Assembly (NCBI RefSeq): GCF_001894885.1
Contig: NZ_BCXB01000007.1
Span: 97,211 to 161,210, forward strand
Reading direction: 5' to 3'
DNA from: Rhodococcus marinonascens NBRC 14363
GTDB taxonomy: Bacteria; Actinomycetota; Actinomycetes; Mycobacteriales; Mycobacteriaceae
Length of the DNA: 64,000 nt
A model generated the notes under the pieces. The model was not told where the DNA came from, ran no database searches, and saw only the letters and a program-made list of their open reading frames with translations. Position numbers and translations under genes: made by a program. Shown one piece after another: positions 41,903 through 50,648 of the stretch (its first letter is position 1; every line of letters begins with the position of its first letter).

Positions 41903-44146
41903 ATGGAACCGAATAAAGATGAGAAGAATGTGCGCTCGACGGGATCACACTCCGCCGATCTCGTAGACGGTAGACAGTCTCCATCCGACGGCTCGTCGGA
42001 GAAATCCGGGCCGCCGATCTCAGTAAACTGGCAGGTCTTCATCGGCTCCAGCGTCGGCATCATCGGCATCATTCTGTGGGCGATGATCAATTCGGACAAC
42101 GCGGACGCCGTTATCGGCACAGGGGTGACCTGGGTCGCTCGCAACCTGGGCTGGTTCTACATCCTCCTGGTCACGGTGGTGCTCGGATTCGTCGTCTGGG
42201 CGGCGTTCTCCGCCGTCGGTAAGGTCAAGCTCGGACCCGACCACTCCAAACCGGTTTTCGGTCTGTTCTCCTGGACGGCCATGCTTTTTGCTGCCGGAAT
42301 CGGCATCGATCTGATGTTCTTCTCGGTTGCCGAACCGGTCACGCAGTACCTCGAGCCGCCCACCGGAGCCGGCGAGACCACCGAGGCGGCCCAACAGGCC
42401 CTGGTGTGGACGCTGTTCCACTACGGCATCATCGGGTGGGGGCTGTATGCCCTGATGGGCCTGGCTCTGGGCTACTTCGCCTACCGTCACAACCTCCCGC
42501 TGAGCATCCGTTCGGCCCTCTACCCGATTTTCGGCAAGCGGATCAACGGCGCGCTGGGCTCCTTCGTGGACATCGCCGCACTGCTCGGTGCTATTTTCGG
42601 CCTCGCCACCAGCCTCGGTATCGGCGTTGCTCAACTCAACGTCGGGCTGAGCGATCTGATCGGCCTGCCGGAAGGCAGGCCCGCGCAGGCAGGCCTGATC
42701 GCGGTCGCGGTGATCATTGCGACGGTGTCGGCGGTGTCCGGCGTGAATCGTGGTGTGCGACGGCTCTCTGAGATCAGCGTGGTCGTAGCCATCGGTCTAT
42801 TGCTGTTCGTCCTCGTCGCCGGATCCACATCGTTCCTGCTCGACGGCATGGTGCAGAACATGGGCGACTTCGTCAGCCGCTTCCCCGGCATGACGCTCGA
42901 CACGTTCGCCTACGACCGGCCGGAGACCTGGCTCTCTTCATGGACGCTGTTCTTCTGGGCGTGGTGGATTGCCTGGGCACCGTTCGTGGGCCTCTTCCTC
43001 GCACGCATCTCCCGCGGCCGAACCATCCGCCAGTTCGTGCTCGGCACGCTGACCATTCCGTTCCTTTTCATCCTGGTGTGGATCTCGATCTTCGGGAACA
43101 GCGCCATCGACATCGTCCGCGGTGGCGACAGCGCGTTCGGCGAGACCGCGGTGTCATCCCCCGAGCGGGCGTTCTACTCGCTGCTCGAGCAGTATCCGGG
43201 CGCCCCGATCCTCGCGGCGATCGCAACGTTCACCGGTCTGCTGTTCTATGTCACCAGCGCCGACTCCGGCGCCCTGGTGATGTCGCACTTCAGCTCCCGC
43301 ATGCACGACAACGAATCCGACGGTCCGGCATGGGTGCGAATCTTCTGGGCCTGTGCCACCGGTGTGCTGACCCTGGTGATGCTCATGATCGGCGGTATCA
43401 CCACGTTGCAGAACGCAACGATCATCATGGGTCTACCATTCGCCGTCGTCATCATGTTCATCATGCTCGGCCTGTTCAAGGCCCTTCAGGTGGAGAAGAA
43501 CTGGGCCGCGTCGCTGCGGACCTCGCTGCCGAACGCGCTGTCCAGCCGCGGCGCCGGCGGCACCACGTTGCCCTGGCGTCAGCGCATCGAGCGGTCCATG
43601 CGATTCCCCGGCGCCCACGCCACAGAACGTTATACAACGACGGTCGTCGGACCGGCTCTTGCCGAGGTCGCCGCCGAACTCCGAAGTCAGGGGGCCGAAG
43701 CGACGGTCGGCGAACAGGTGGTCGAGTCGAGCGGTATCCACACCTACCACCTCGATGTCCCGTTCGAGGGTGAGCGGCCGTTCCACTACCAGGTCTACCC
43801 CACCGAACACCACACACCTAGCTACGGTCAGGGCGCACAGAAGCTGGGCAAGTACTTCCGCCTCGAGGTGTTCTCGGCCGACGGCAGCAACGGATTCGAC
43901 GTGTTCGGGTTCACCAAGGAACAGCTCATCGGCAACGTTCTCGACCATTACGAACGGCAACTCGAATTCCTGCACCGCAGCGAGGGCATCGAGTCCACGG
44001 CCGTCGACGGCGATCCGGTCATCGACTGGTCACACGATTTCGAGGCCCTCGACGCCACCGAACCGGTCGAGATGGGTGCGGAGCCGGAGACAAACGGCGT
44101 CAGCATCGGATCCAACGGGAGCAACGCCGAAATGGAGCACAAGTGA
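41903..44146 (+). CDS. betT: BCCT family choline transporter
   Basis: Secondary transporter of 747 residues with 12 hydrophobic helices and a cytoplasmic C-terminal extension of about 200 residues, as in osmotically regulated BetT. The BCCT Trp motif is WAWWIAWAPFVG. The substrate-helix motif reads GIGIDLMFFSVAEP: Asp136 sits where sodium-betaine carriers such as BetP have Gly, a change known to go with choline transport and proton coupling. The C-terminus resembles the regulatory domain of long BetT proteins. Start ATG 41903 has GAGGA upstream. First gene of betT-betB-betA. Confidence 0.92.
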   Translation: MEPNKDEKNVRSTGSHSADLVDGRQSPSDGSSEKSGPPISVNWQVFIGSSVGIIGIILWAMINSDNADAVIGTGVTWVARNLGWFYILLVTVVLGFVVWAAFSAVGKVKLGPDHSKPVFGLFSWTAMLFAAGIGIDLMFFSVAEPVTQYLEPPTGAGETTEAAQQALVWTLFHYGIIGWGLYALMGLALGYFAYRHNLPLSIRSALYPIFGKRINGALGSFVDIAALLGAIFGLATSLGIGVAQLNVGLSDLIGLPEGRPAQAGLIAVAVIIATVSAVSGVNRGVRRLSEISVVVAIGLLLFVLVAGSTSFLLDGMVQNMGDFVSRFPGMTLDTFAYDRPETWLSSWTLFFWAWWIAWAPFVGLFLARISRGRTIRQFVLGTLTIPFLFILVWISIFGNSAIDIVRGGDSAFGETAVSSPERAFYSLLEQYPGAPILAAIATFTGLLFYVTSADSGALVMSHFSSRMHDNESDGPAWVRIFWACATGVLTLVMLMIGGITTLQNATIIMGLPFAVVIMFIMLGLFKALQVEKNWAASLRTSLPNALSSRGAGGTTLPWRQRIERSMRFPGAHATERYTTTVVGPALAEVAAELRSQGAEATVGEQVVESSGIHTYHLDVPFEGERPFHYQVYPTEHHTPSYGQGAQKLGKYFRLEVFSADGSNGFDVFGFTKEQLIGNVLDHYERQLEFLHRSEGIESTAVDGDPVIDWSHDFEALDATEPVEMGAEPETNGVSIGSNGSNAEMEHK

Positions 44147-45651
44147 GCGCGAACACTTTGTTCATCGACGGCACGTGGCAGGCCGCCAAGGAAGGAGGCG
44201 TTCGAGAGATCGAGTGCCCAGCCACCCGCGAGCACGTCGGGACAGTCAGCGAAGCCAGTAGCGCCGACACCGAACTGGCCATCGCTGCCGCGCGCGCCGC
44301 GTTCGACGACGGCCGCTGGTCCAGCGTCCCCGCCGGCGAACGCGGAGCCTTCCTGCTTCGCGTGGCGCAACGCTTGCGCGAACGCAAGGCCGAGTTCGCG
44401 CGTGCCGAATCCCTCGACACCGGGAAGCGGCTCGTCGAGTCCGAGATCGACATGGACGACATCACCGCGTGCTTCGAGTACTTCGGCCGTGCGGCCGCGC
44501 AGGACGCGGGTCGTCTGGTCGATGCCGGTAGCGCCACCGTCGTCAGTCGCATCCAGTACGAGCCGGTCGGGGTGTGCGGGATGATCACCCCCTGGAACTA
44601 CCCGCTGCTCCAGGCCGCGTGGAAGATCGGGCCGGCTTTGGCTACGGGCTGCACGTTCGTCCTCAAACCGGCCGAACTCACCCCGCACACCGCAATCCTG
44701 ATGATGGACGTGCTCGACGAGCTAGGCCTGCCCGCGGGCGTCGCCAATCTCGTGACCGGCGCCGGCCCCGGTGCAGGCGCTCCCCTGAGCGAGCACCCGG
44801 ACGTCGACCTGGTCTCGTTCACCGGTGGACTGGTGACGGGCCGGATCGTCGCCGCGGCCGCGGCCGCGACCGTCAAGAAGGTGGCGCTCGAACTGGGCGG
44901 CAAGAACCCGAACGTGATCTTCGCCGACGCCGACTTCGATGCCGCCGTCGACAATGCCCTCAACGGCGCGTTCGTCCACTCAGGACAGGTGTGCTCCGCG
45001 GGCGCCCGCATCGTGGTGCAGGAGTCGATCGCAGAGAAGTTCACCGATGCGCTCGTCGCCCGTGCGCAGCAAATCCGGATCGGTGGTCCGTTCGACGACC
45101 GCGCCGAGACCGGTCCGCTCATTTCGGCGGCGCATCGCGACAAGGTCGACGCATATGTGCAGGCCGGTGTCGCCGAGGGCGCCCGGTTGCGCTGCGGCGG
45201 TGCAAACGCCACCGGCATGTCCGGCGACACCGATCTGGACGCCGGCTACTACTATCTGCCGACCGTGCTCGACCAGGTGCGCAGCGGAATGTCCGTGGTC
45301 GTCGACGAGGCCTTCGGCCCCGTCGTCACGATCGAGACATTCACCGACGAGGACGATGCCGTACTGATCGGCAACGACACCCATTACGGCCTCGCCGGTG
45401 CGGTGTGGACTCAGGATGCCGGACGGGCGCAGCGGGTGGCGAACCGGTTGCGCCACGGCACCATCTGGATCAACGACTTCCACCCCTACCTGCCGCAGGC
45501 TGAGTGGGGCGGATTCGGCCAGTCCGGGGTGGGCCGCGAACTCGGCCCCACCGGGCTCGACGAGTACCGTGAGGCCAAGCACGTGTATCAGAACATCGCA
45601 CCCGCCGTCACCGGCTGGTTCGAGAACGCATCACAGCAGGAGAACCGATGA
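44143..45651 (+). CDS. betB: Betaine-aldehyde dehydrogenase
   Basis: Aldehyde dehydrogenase of 502 residues oxidising betaine aldehyde to glycine betaine with NAD(P). Seen: TPWNYPLLQAAWKIGPAL (cofactor region, near 147), SFTGGLVTG, catalytic Glu in LELGGKNPN near 250 and catalytic Cys in HSGQVCSAGAR near 285; the C-terminus EWGGFGQSGVGRELG is usual for BetB. The GTG start overlaps the betT stop, with GGAG five bases upstream. Assignment to betaine aldehyde rests mainly on its place between betT and betA. Confidence 0.92.
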   Translation: MSANTLFIDGTWQAAKEGGVREIECPATREHVGTVSEASSADTELAIAAARAAFDDGRWSSVPAGERGAFLLRVAQRLRERKAEFARAESLDTGKRLVESEIDMDDITACFEYFGRAAAQDAGRLVDAGSATVVSRIQYEPVGVCGMITPWNYPLLQAAWKIGPALATGCTFVLKPAELTPHTAILMMDVLDELGLPAGVANLVTGAGPGAGAPLSEHPDVDLVSFTGGLVTGRIVAAAAAATVKKVALELGGKNPNVIFADADFDAAVDNALNGAFVHSGQVCSAGARIVVQESIAEKFTDALVARAQQIRIGGPFDDRAETGPLISAAHRDKVDAYVQAGVAEGARLRCGGANATGMSGDTDLDAGYYYLPTVLDQVRSGMSVVVDEAFGPVVTIETFTDEDDAVLIGNDTHYGLAGAVWTQDAGRAQRVANRLRHGTIWINDFHPYLPQAEWGGFGQSGVGRELGPTGLDEYREAKHVYQNIAPAVTGWFENASQQENR

Positions 45652-47228
45652 GTGAATCGGCCGGCGACCGCACCTTCGACTACGTCGTGATCGGCGGAGG
45701 CTCGGCGGGTGCGGCCGTCGCGGCGCGACTGTCGGAGGATCCCACCATCACGGTCGCGCTCATCGAAGCCGGCCCCGACGACCGCGCCATCCCCGAGGTG
45801 CTGCAACTCGACCGGTGGATGGAACTGCTCGAATCCGGTTACGACTGGGACTATCCCGTGGAACCGCAGGAGAACGGCAACTCCTTCCTGCGGCACTCTC
45901 GAGCGAGGGTGATGGGCGGATGCTCGTCACACAACTCGTGCATCGCGTTCTGGCCCCCCGCCGAGGACATCGACGACTGGGAGTCCGCGCACGGCGCCAC
46001 CGGCTGGAACAAGGACACGATGTGGCCGGTGCTCAAGCGCCTCGAGACCAACGAGGACGCAGGCCCGGACGCACCCCATCACGGTGACAGCGGCCCCGTG
46101 CATCTGATGAACGTCCCGCCCGCCGATCCTTGTGGGGTGGCGCTACTCGAGGCGTGCGAGCAGGATGGCATCCCCACCACGCAGTTCAACACCGGCAGTA
46201 CTGTCATCAACGGGGCCAACTTCTTTCAGATCAACCGGCGCGCCGATGGCACCCGCTCCTCATCTTCGGTGTCATACATCCACCCGATTTCCGAGCGGGA
46301 GAACTTCACGCTGCTCACCGGTCTGCGCGCCAAGAGGCTGGTGTTCGACGGCACCCGATGTGTCGGGGTCGAGGTGGTGGACAACCAGTTCGGCAGCACC
46401 CAGCTGATCCGTGCGACGGGCGAGGTGGTGCTGTCAGCCGGTGCCATCGACTCACCGAAGCTGCTGATGCTCTCCGGCATCGGCCCCACCGTGCACCTGC
46501 GCGAGCACGGCATCGACGTCCTTGTCGACTCCCCCGGCGTCGGCGCAAACCTGCAGGACCACCCCGAGGGTGTCATCTCGTGGGAGGCATTGCAGCCCAT
46601 GGTCGAATCCTCTACCCAATGGTGGGAGATCGGTGTGTTCACCACCGTCGACGACGGTCTGGACCGGCCGGACCTGATGATGCATTACGGGTCGGTGCCG
46701 TTCGACATGCACACCGTGCGGCAGGGCTACCCCACCGCGGAAAACGTCTTCTGCCTCACCCCCAACATCACGCACGCACGTTCGCGCGGCACGGTGCGCC
46801 TGCGATCGAGAGACTTCCGCGACAAGCCGCGAGTCGATCCCCGGTACTTCACGGACCCCGAGGGCTACGACATGCGGATCATGATCGCCGGAATCCGCCG
46901 GGCCCGCGAGATCGTCGCCCAGTCGGCGATGAGCGGCTGGGCCGGCAAGGAGCTGTTCCCCGGACAGGACGTGCAATCCGACGAGGAGCTGGCCGACTAC
47001 ATCCGCCGCACCCACAACACCGTCTACCACCCCGTCGGCACCGTGCGGATGGGGTCGGCCGGTGACAACATGTCACCCCTTGACCCGCAACTGCGTGTCA
47101 AGGGTGTGCAGGGACTACGGGTCGCCGACGCCTCTGTCTTCCCCGAACACACCACCGTCAACCCGAACATCACCGTCATGATGGTTGGCGAGCGGTGCGC
47201 AGATCTGATCAAGGCCGACCACAGCTGA
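45648..47228 (+). CDS. betA: Choline dehydrogenase (GMC oxidoreductase)
   Basis: FAD enzyme of 526 residues of the glucose-methanol-choline family that oxidises choline to betaine aldehyde. The Rossmann motif GGGSAGAAVAARLSED begins near residue 14; the GMC signature 1 region HSRARVMGGCSSHNSCIAFW and signature 2 region VVLSAGAIDSPKLLMLSGIG are present; catalytic His is in NTVYHPVGTVRMG and the second active-site Asn in VNPNITVMMVGER. AGGAGA precedes the ATG, which overlaps the betB stop. The operon ends in strong hairpins. Confidence 0.9.
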   Translation: MSESAGDRTFDYVVIGGGSAGAAVAARLSEDPTITVALIEAGPDDRAIPEVLQLDRWMELLESGYDWDYPVEPQENGNSFLRHSRARVMGGCSSHNSCIAFWPPAEDIDDWESAHGATGWNKDTMWPVLKRLETNEDAGPDAPHHGDSGPVHLMNVPPADPCGVALLEACEQDGIPTTQFNTGSTVINGANFFQINRRADGTRSSSSVSYIHPISERENFTLLTGLRAKRLVFDGTRCVGVEVVDNQFGSTQLIRATGEVVLSAGAIDSPKLLMLSGIGPTVHLREHGIDVLVDSPGVGANLQDHPEGVISWEALQPMVESSTQWWEIGVFTTVDDGLDRPDLMMHYGSVPFDMHTVRQGYPTAENVFCLTPNITHARSRGTVRLRSRDFRDKPRVDPRYFTDPEGYDMRIMIAGIRRAREIVAQSAMSGWAGKELFPGQDVQSDEELADYIRRTHNTVYHPVGTVRMGSAGDNMSPLDPQLRVKGVQGLRVADASVFPEHTTVNPNITVMMVGERCADLIKADHS

Positions 47229-47246
47229 GACTCTGCAGGTGAGGAT

Positions 47247-47273
47247 CGGGAGGGTGTAGTTCGCACCCTCCCG
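47247..47273. terminator. Hairpin after betA, no U-tract
   Basis: CGGGAGGGTG and CACCCTCCCG form a perfect 10-bp stem with a seven-base loop, 19 bp after the betA stop. No T-run follows; it may stabilise the mRNA 3' end or act with the next hairpin. Confidence 0.55.
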
Positions 47274-47278
47274 CTCGA

Positions 47279-47317
47279 GCCCGGCGACTGCCCGAAACGG
47301 GCAGCCGTCGGGCTTTT
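47279..47317 (+). terminator. Rho-independent terminator of the bet operon
   Basis: GCCCGGCGACTGCCCG and CGGGCAGCCGTCGGGC pair over 16 bp (two G-T type mismatches) around an AAA loop, followed by TTTTCTT. A classic intrinsic terminator 50 bp after betA. Confidence 0.82.
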
Positions 47318-47387
47318 CTTGATCGTCCGACACGGCGGGCAAATCCGCCGACCACGCCGTGAACATGGGCTCGAAGGGAGTCTGGTT

Positions 47388-47423
47388 CCGGTTGCGCGTC
47401 ATCGACGGAGGACGCGCAACCGG
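47388..47423. repeat. 13-bp perfect inverted repeat
   Basis: CCGGTTGCGCGTC and GACGCGCAACCGG are perfect complements separated by ten bases. It has no T-run on either side, so it is either a bidirectional hairpin or a protein-binding site. Confidence 0.7.
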
Positions 47424-47871
47424 CGGACCGCCACCCCAGGAGTCGCCATCGTGATGGGCACCAATCCCGCCATCGAGTCGGCGTGTTCTCCTCCTGAAAC
47501 TATTGGTCCGAGCGCTTCTCCGGCGCTTCGTAATCCGAATCGTGTGCGGGGATCGAAGGAGCGGCCCAAATCATAGAGCCCCACGTCACCGAGGAACCCT
47601 GACGCGAGTCGTGATGCCCTGTCTCCTGACTGTGCTGCAGATCGTCCTCGCGGACCCAGTGCCGTCGGTTCCCGATCACCAAGCAACTTATCGATCGATC
47701 CCTCGGTCGGCGGACGGGGGAGTCATCGCACGCAGATACACGTATCAGCATGGCTGCGTTCCGCGCCGAGTTCTACCGGTACCTACCGCCCCGAAGTGAT
47801 TCAATATTCGAACACACAGATGCCGTAATGATCTTGATACGTGCCGACATCGAGTCGGCTTCCTTTGCCAA

Positions 47872-48864
47872 TCATGATGCGACGAAAATCTGGGTTCGAT
47901 GCCAGTCGAGATACACCATGTCAGGGCGGACGGCCACATCGGGAAGCATCAGCCTGTCCGCCAAAGGCGGTTTACCGAGCGCCGCGCGCAGCGGAGCCTC
48001 GATTGTCATGTCCTGCTCGATCCCCGGGGAGTACCTCACCGTGAGATCGAGATCCACCGTGATCAGCCCCGTATCGAACGCGATGTCGTGCGTGGGGCAG
48101 GCGGTGAATCCGTTCCGTCCGTCGAGACGTTCTTTGCCAGTGCTGTCACGCCACGGCTTGATATGACTCGCAGTCAGCATCCGTGGACGCCGCTCCCCCG
48201 CGATAATTCCGCTCAATCCGCAGAACACACACCGATGCTGATGGTTCGCGAGTACGCCCTGGGCAAAGCGGTGTTGACCAATGCGCACTGTCGCGGTCAA
48301 CAGCCTCTGGGTCAACTCGAGAGGAACGTCATCTTGCTCACTCGCGCGCTTTTCCAAAGTATCTTCCAACGATTTCTCGACCTCGCTCTCTACCAACTCT
48401 TCCTGCCCCACCAACAACAGTGCGCCGCCGTCTTCGATATCGAGAAAGTCGGGCAGGTGCCCATGATCGATCCCCCGCCGCCGTGCAGCACGCATGATGC
48501 GCAGATAGACATCCTGCATCATCGTGTGATCCGACAGTAGGTGCATCGCGACCTCCATCTCGTGGCGACCACCATGGCTGCGACTTCCATCCAGGTTCGC
48601 CATCTTCGCCAGAAAACTCGACGCCGGTCGCTTGAACAACCGCGCCAGATGCTGAACCGGGAATACGGCCTTGTGTGCAGTGGTACTTCCGTACTTGTGA
48701 TGGTCTACGAGCAGCGAAGCGCACAGGGACAGCACTACTTCACACGGGACGAAGTTCACCTGGCGTGTGCCGGGAGGAACAGCTTTTCGCGCCAGAACAG
48801 ACCTCCATTGCTCGTCCAACGACGAATCCGCCGGATCGAGAAACTCGGAAATAGTGTTCGGCAC
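47872..48864 (-). CDS. HNH endonuclease
   Basis: Protein of 330 residues with a C-terminal HNH nuclease domain: zinc/ββα-metal pattern HRCVFCGLSG, then LTASHIKPWRD with the catalytic His, NGFTACPTHDIAFDTG and ITVD. This HNH_2-type domain is common in stand-alone restriction endonucleases. The N-terminal 200 residues are alpha-helical and unrecognised. I start at GTG 48864, eight bases after CGAGGAG; the upstream ATG at 48888 has no ribosome-binding site and would include that site in the coding region. No methyltransferase is adjacent. Confidence 0.85.
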   Translation of the reverse strand: MPNTISEFLDPADSSLDEQWRSVLARKAVPPGTRQVNFVPCEVVLSLCASLLVDHHKYGSTTAHKAVFPVQHLARLFKRPASSFLAKMANLDGSRSHGGRHEMEVAMHLLSDHTMMQDVYLRIMRAARRRGIDHGHLPDFLDIEDGGALLLVGQEELVESEVEKSLEDTLEKRASEQDDVPLELTQRLLTATVRIGQHRFAQGVLANHQHRCVFCGLSGIIAGERRPRMLTASHIKPWRDSTGKERLDGRNGFTACPTHDIAFDTGLITVDLDLTVRYSPGIEQDMTIEAPLRAALGKPPLADRLMLPDVAVRPDMVYLDWHRTQIFVAS

Positions 48865-49240
48865 CAACGTTTCTCCTCGCAATTTCATTGGCCTGGCGTT
48901 TGGAAGCCGGTCCGCGAGTTATACGCGAATCGACACCACTTCGTCAACAGCAAGCCACCCCCTGGACCGGTCCTGACATCGTCGACCGCCCTGACCAACT
49001 GCGCTTTGATCGTTCAAAGAATCGCAGCGAGATCAAGGCTCACGAATCCAACCTCTGCCTCCGCGCAATCACGTCATCTTGCAGCCGCGTGCAACTCGGG
49101 GATCTGGGCCCTCACCAGCGGACGAACGACTCGCCGACTCTCTCAGCTCGAACATGTCGGTGCGGACCGCTAGATTCCAGTGATCAGGTCAGCGCGAGGC
49201 GCGAGTCATCGCCTCCATCTCACGAGTTCCAGGGGTGCCG
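48865..49240. other. Divergent intergenic region, 376 bp
   Basis: Region between the HNH gene (leftward) and TY-Chap-type paralog B (rightward). Open frames here are shadows without ribosome-binding sites. I see no repeat or clear operator. Confidence 0.5.
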
Positions 49241-50617
49241 ATGCCCGGTTTGGACGACTTCGACTACGACCGCAGCGTGCAGCGGGCCTGGTCGGCTTTT
49301 CGACGCTTATTGTCGGACCACGTCGCGGAAATGCAGGTGGACGACCTGCTGATCCTGGATTCGACGTTCGATACCGACCGGGACGCCGTGCCGCGCTGCG
49401 TGCAGTTTCTCGCCTGGGCACCCGACACAGTGCGGTGCGAGGTGCCGTCGAACCACTTCCTCGTGGGCAACAGGTCCCTCGCTGCGGTGGAGGAGGCTCG
49501 TCTGGTCGACCTGGGATGGAATCCTCCGACCTGCACGCCGGGTGAGCCGGCCGGCAACGGCTCACCGGCATTCTGGGTAGACAAACCGGCGTCGTGGGCG
49601 GATCAACTGGCGGCGATGACGGTGATCGTGTTCCGCGAGTTGTGGGGTGTCCCCCATCCAGTCTTTCTTGCACCCAAGGCGTCCGGCACGGTCTCGACCC
49701 CTGTGTTCTCACCGCCCGGCCCGACTGCAGCGAGCAAGGAAGACCTCGACCTCTTCACCTCCGTTGTCCCGCGCGATCCCGAGCATCTGCGCGATCTCAT
49801 CAGTCGAACGATCATTCCGCGCCTGAAGTTCACACCGAAGCGCGACGACGACGGTGATCTGATACTCCCGTTCGACCAGATGCTGGCCTTCATCTGGCCT
49901 GCCGAGCATGAGCCAACGATCTGCATCTCCGTGCCGTTGGTTCACGACATCACCAATCGCACGAGGGCTGCGGAACTCGTCTCCGACTTCAACAGGAAGT
50001 GGAGGTACTTCCGGCCGCTTCTGCTCAATGACCGGCTGTACGCGGTGGCCGACGTGATGGCCTGCCCATTTGTGCCGAATCACCTGCCGCAGGCGCTGAA
50101 GGCACTCGGAGACATACTCCGAGGCGTCGACGAAGACTTCGCCGAACGATTCGGTGGCCGGTCTCCGCTGTCGTCGGTGGCCTCAGCGTCGAATGGGGAC
50201 GAAGTTCCGAACGAAGAAGACGAGGACGACGAGGGGTTGCCTCGTGCGCTCGTCACCTTGATGCACTTGGATCCGCACGACACCGGCGACCTGAATGCCA
50301 CCGAGGTCGCCGAAATCTGCGGGAATGACCGCGATCAGATACTCGAGTTCCTTCGACTCAGTTCGGAGCAAGAGATCTCTTGGCGCATATCCGCGACCGA
50401 GGCGGACAGTCACGGCGGCCGTGAGGAAGCCGCCGCCTGTAACCATGAGGCAAACGCGTGGAATCAGACGGTCGAGTCGCTGCGAACAGCGCTACGCGTT
50501 GTCGCCCTGCCCAACGGCACACCAGGAACTCCCTCTTCGGGCTGGGCCGCGCCGCAAATGAAACTCTTCGACATCGCCTCGGAGCCAACACTGTTCGACG
50601 CCTCGCCGGATTCGTAA
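49241..50617 (+). CDS. YbjN/type III chaperone-like (TY-Chap-type) protein, paralog B
   Basis: Cytoplasmic protein of 458 residues, full-length paralog of the protein at 18403. Matching blocks: TVRCEVPSNH, NGSPAFWVDK, DQLAAMTV, WGVPHP, PRDPEHL, ITNRTRAAE, ERFGG and LMHLDP. The central part (LPFDQMLAFIWPAEHEPTIC then DRLYAVADVMACPF) resembles an YbjN-like chaperone domain, and a helical tail follows (DRDQILEFLRLSSEQE). AGGGG lies five bases before the ATG at 49241. It is convergent with the six-gene Ter operon, 31 bp apart. A chaperone or adaptor role in that stress system is inferred. Confidence 0.73.
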   Translation: MPGLDDFDYDRSVQRAWSAFRRLLSDHVAEMQVDDLLILDSTFDTDRDAVPRCVQFLAWAPDTVRCEVPSNHFLVGNRSLAAVEEARLVDLGWNPPTCTPGEPAGNGSPAFWVDKPASWADQLAAMTVIVFRELWGVPHPVFLAPKASGTVSTPVFSPPGPTAASKEDLDLFTSVVPRDPEHLRDLISRTIIPRLKFTPKRDDDGDLILPFDQMLAFIWPAEHEPTICISVPLVHDITNRTRAAELVSDFNRKWRYFRPLLLNDRLYAVADVMACPFVPNHLPQALKALGDILRGVDEDFAERFGGRSPLSSVASASNGDEVPNEEDEDDEGLPRALVTLMHLDPHDTGDLNATEVAEICGNDRDQILEFLRLSSEQEISWRISATEADSHGGREEAAACNHEANAWNQTVESLRTALRVVALPNGTPGTPSSGWAAPQMKLFDIASEPTLFDASPDS

Positions 50618-50648
50618 TACCACCGAGTCGACAACGGTGTATCAGCGT

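Larger units (their letters stand above)
47229..47871. other. Intergenic region, 643 bp
   Basis: The left part holds two hairpins and a long perfect inverted repeat described separately. From about 47430 to 47871 there is no gene that I can support; base composition is less GC-biased than in the flanks. A 95-codon minus-strand frame (47399-47686) has weak codon bias and no recognised domain. Confidence 0.5.

Noticed and set aside
47399..47686. 95-codon minus-strand frame after the bet operon
   Set aside because: Weak GC3, start not supported, no recognised domain; it overlaps the 13-bp inverted repeat.
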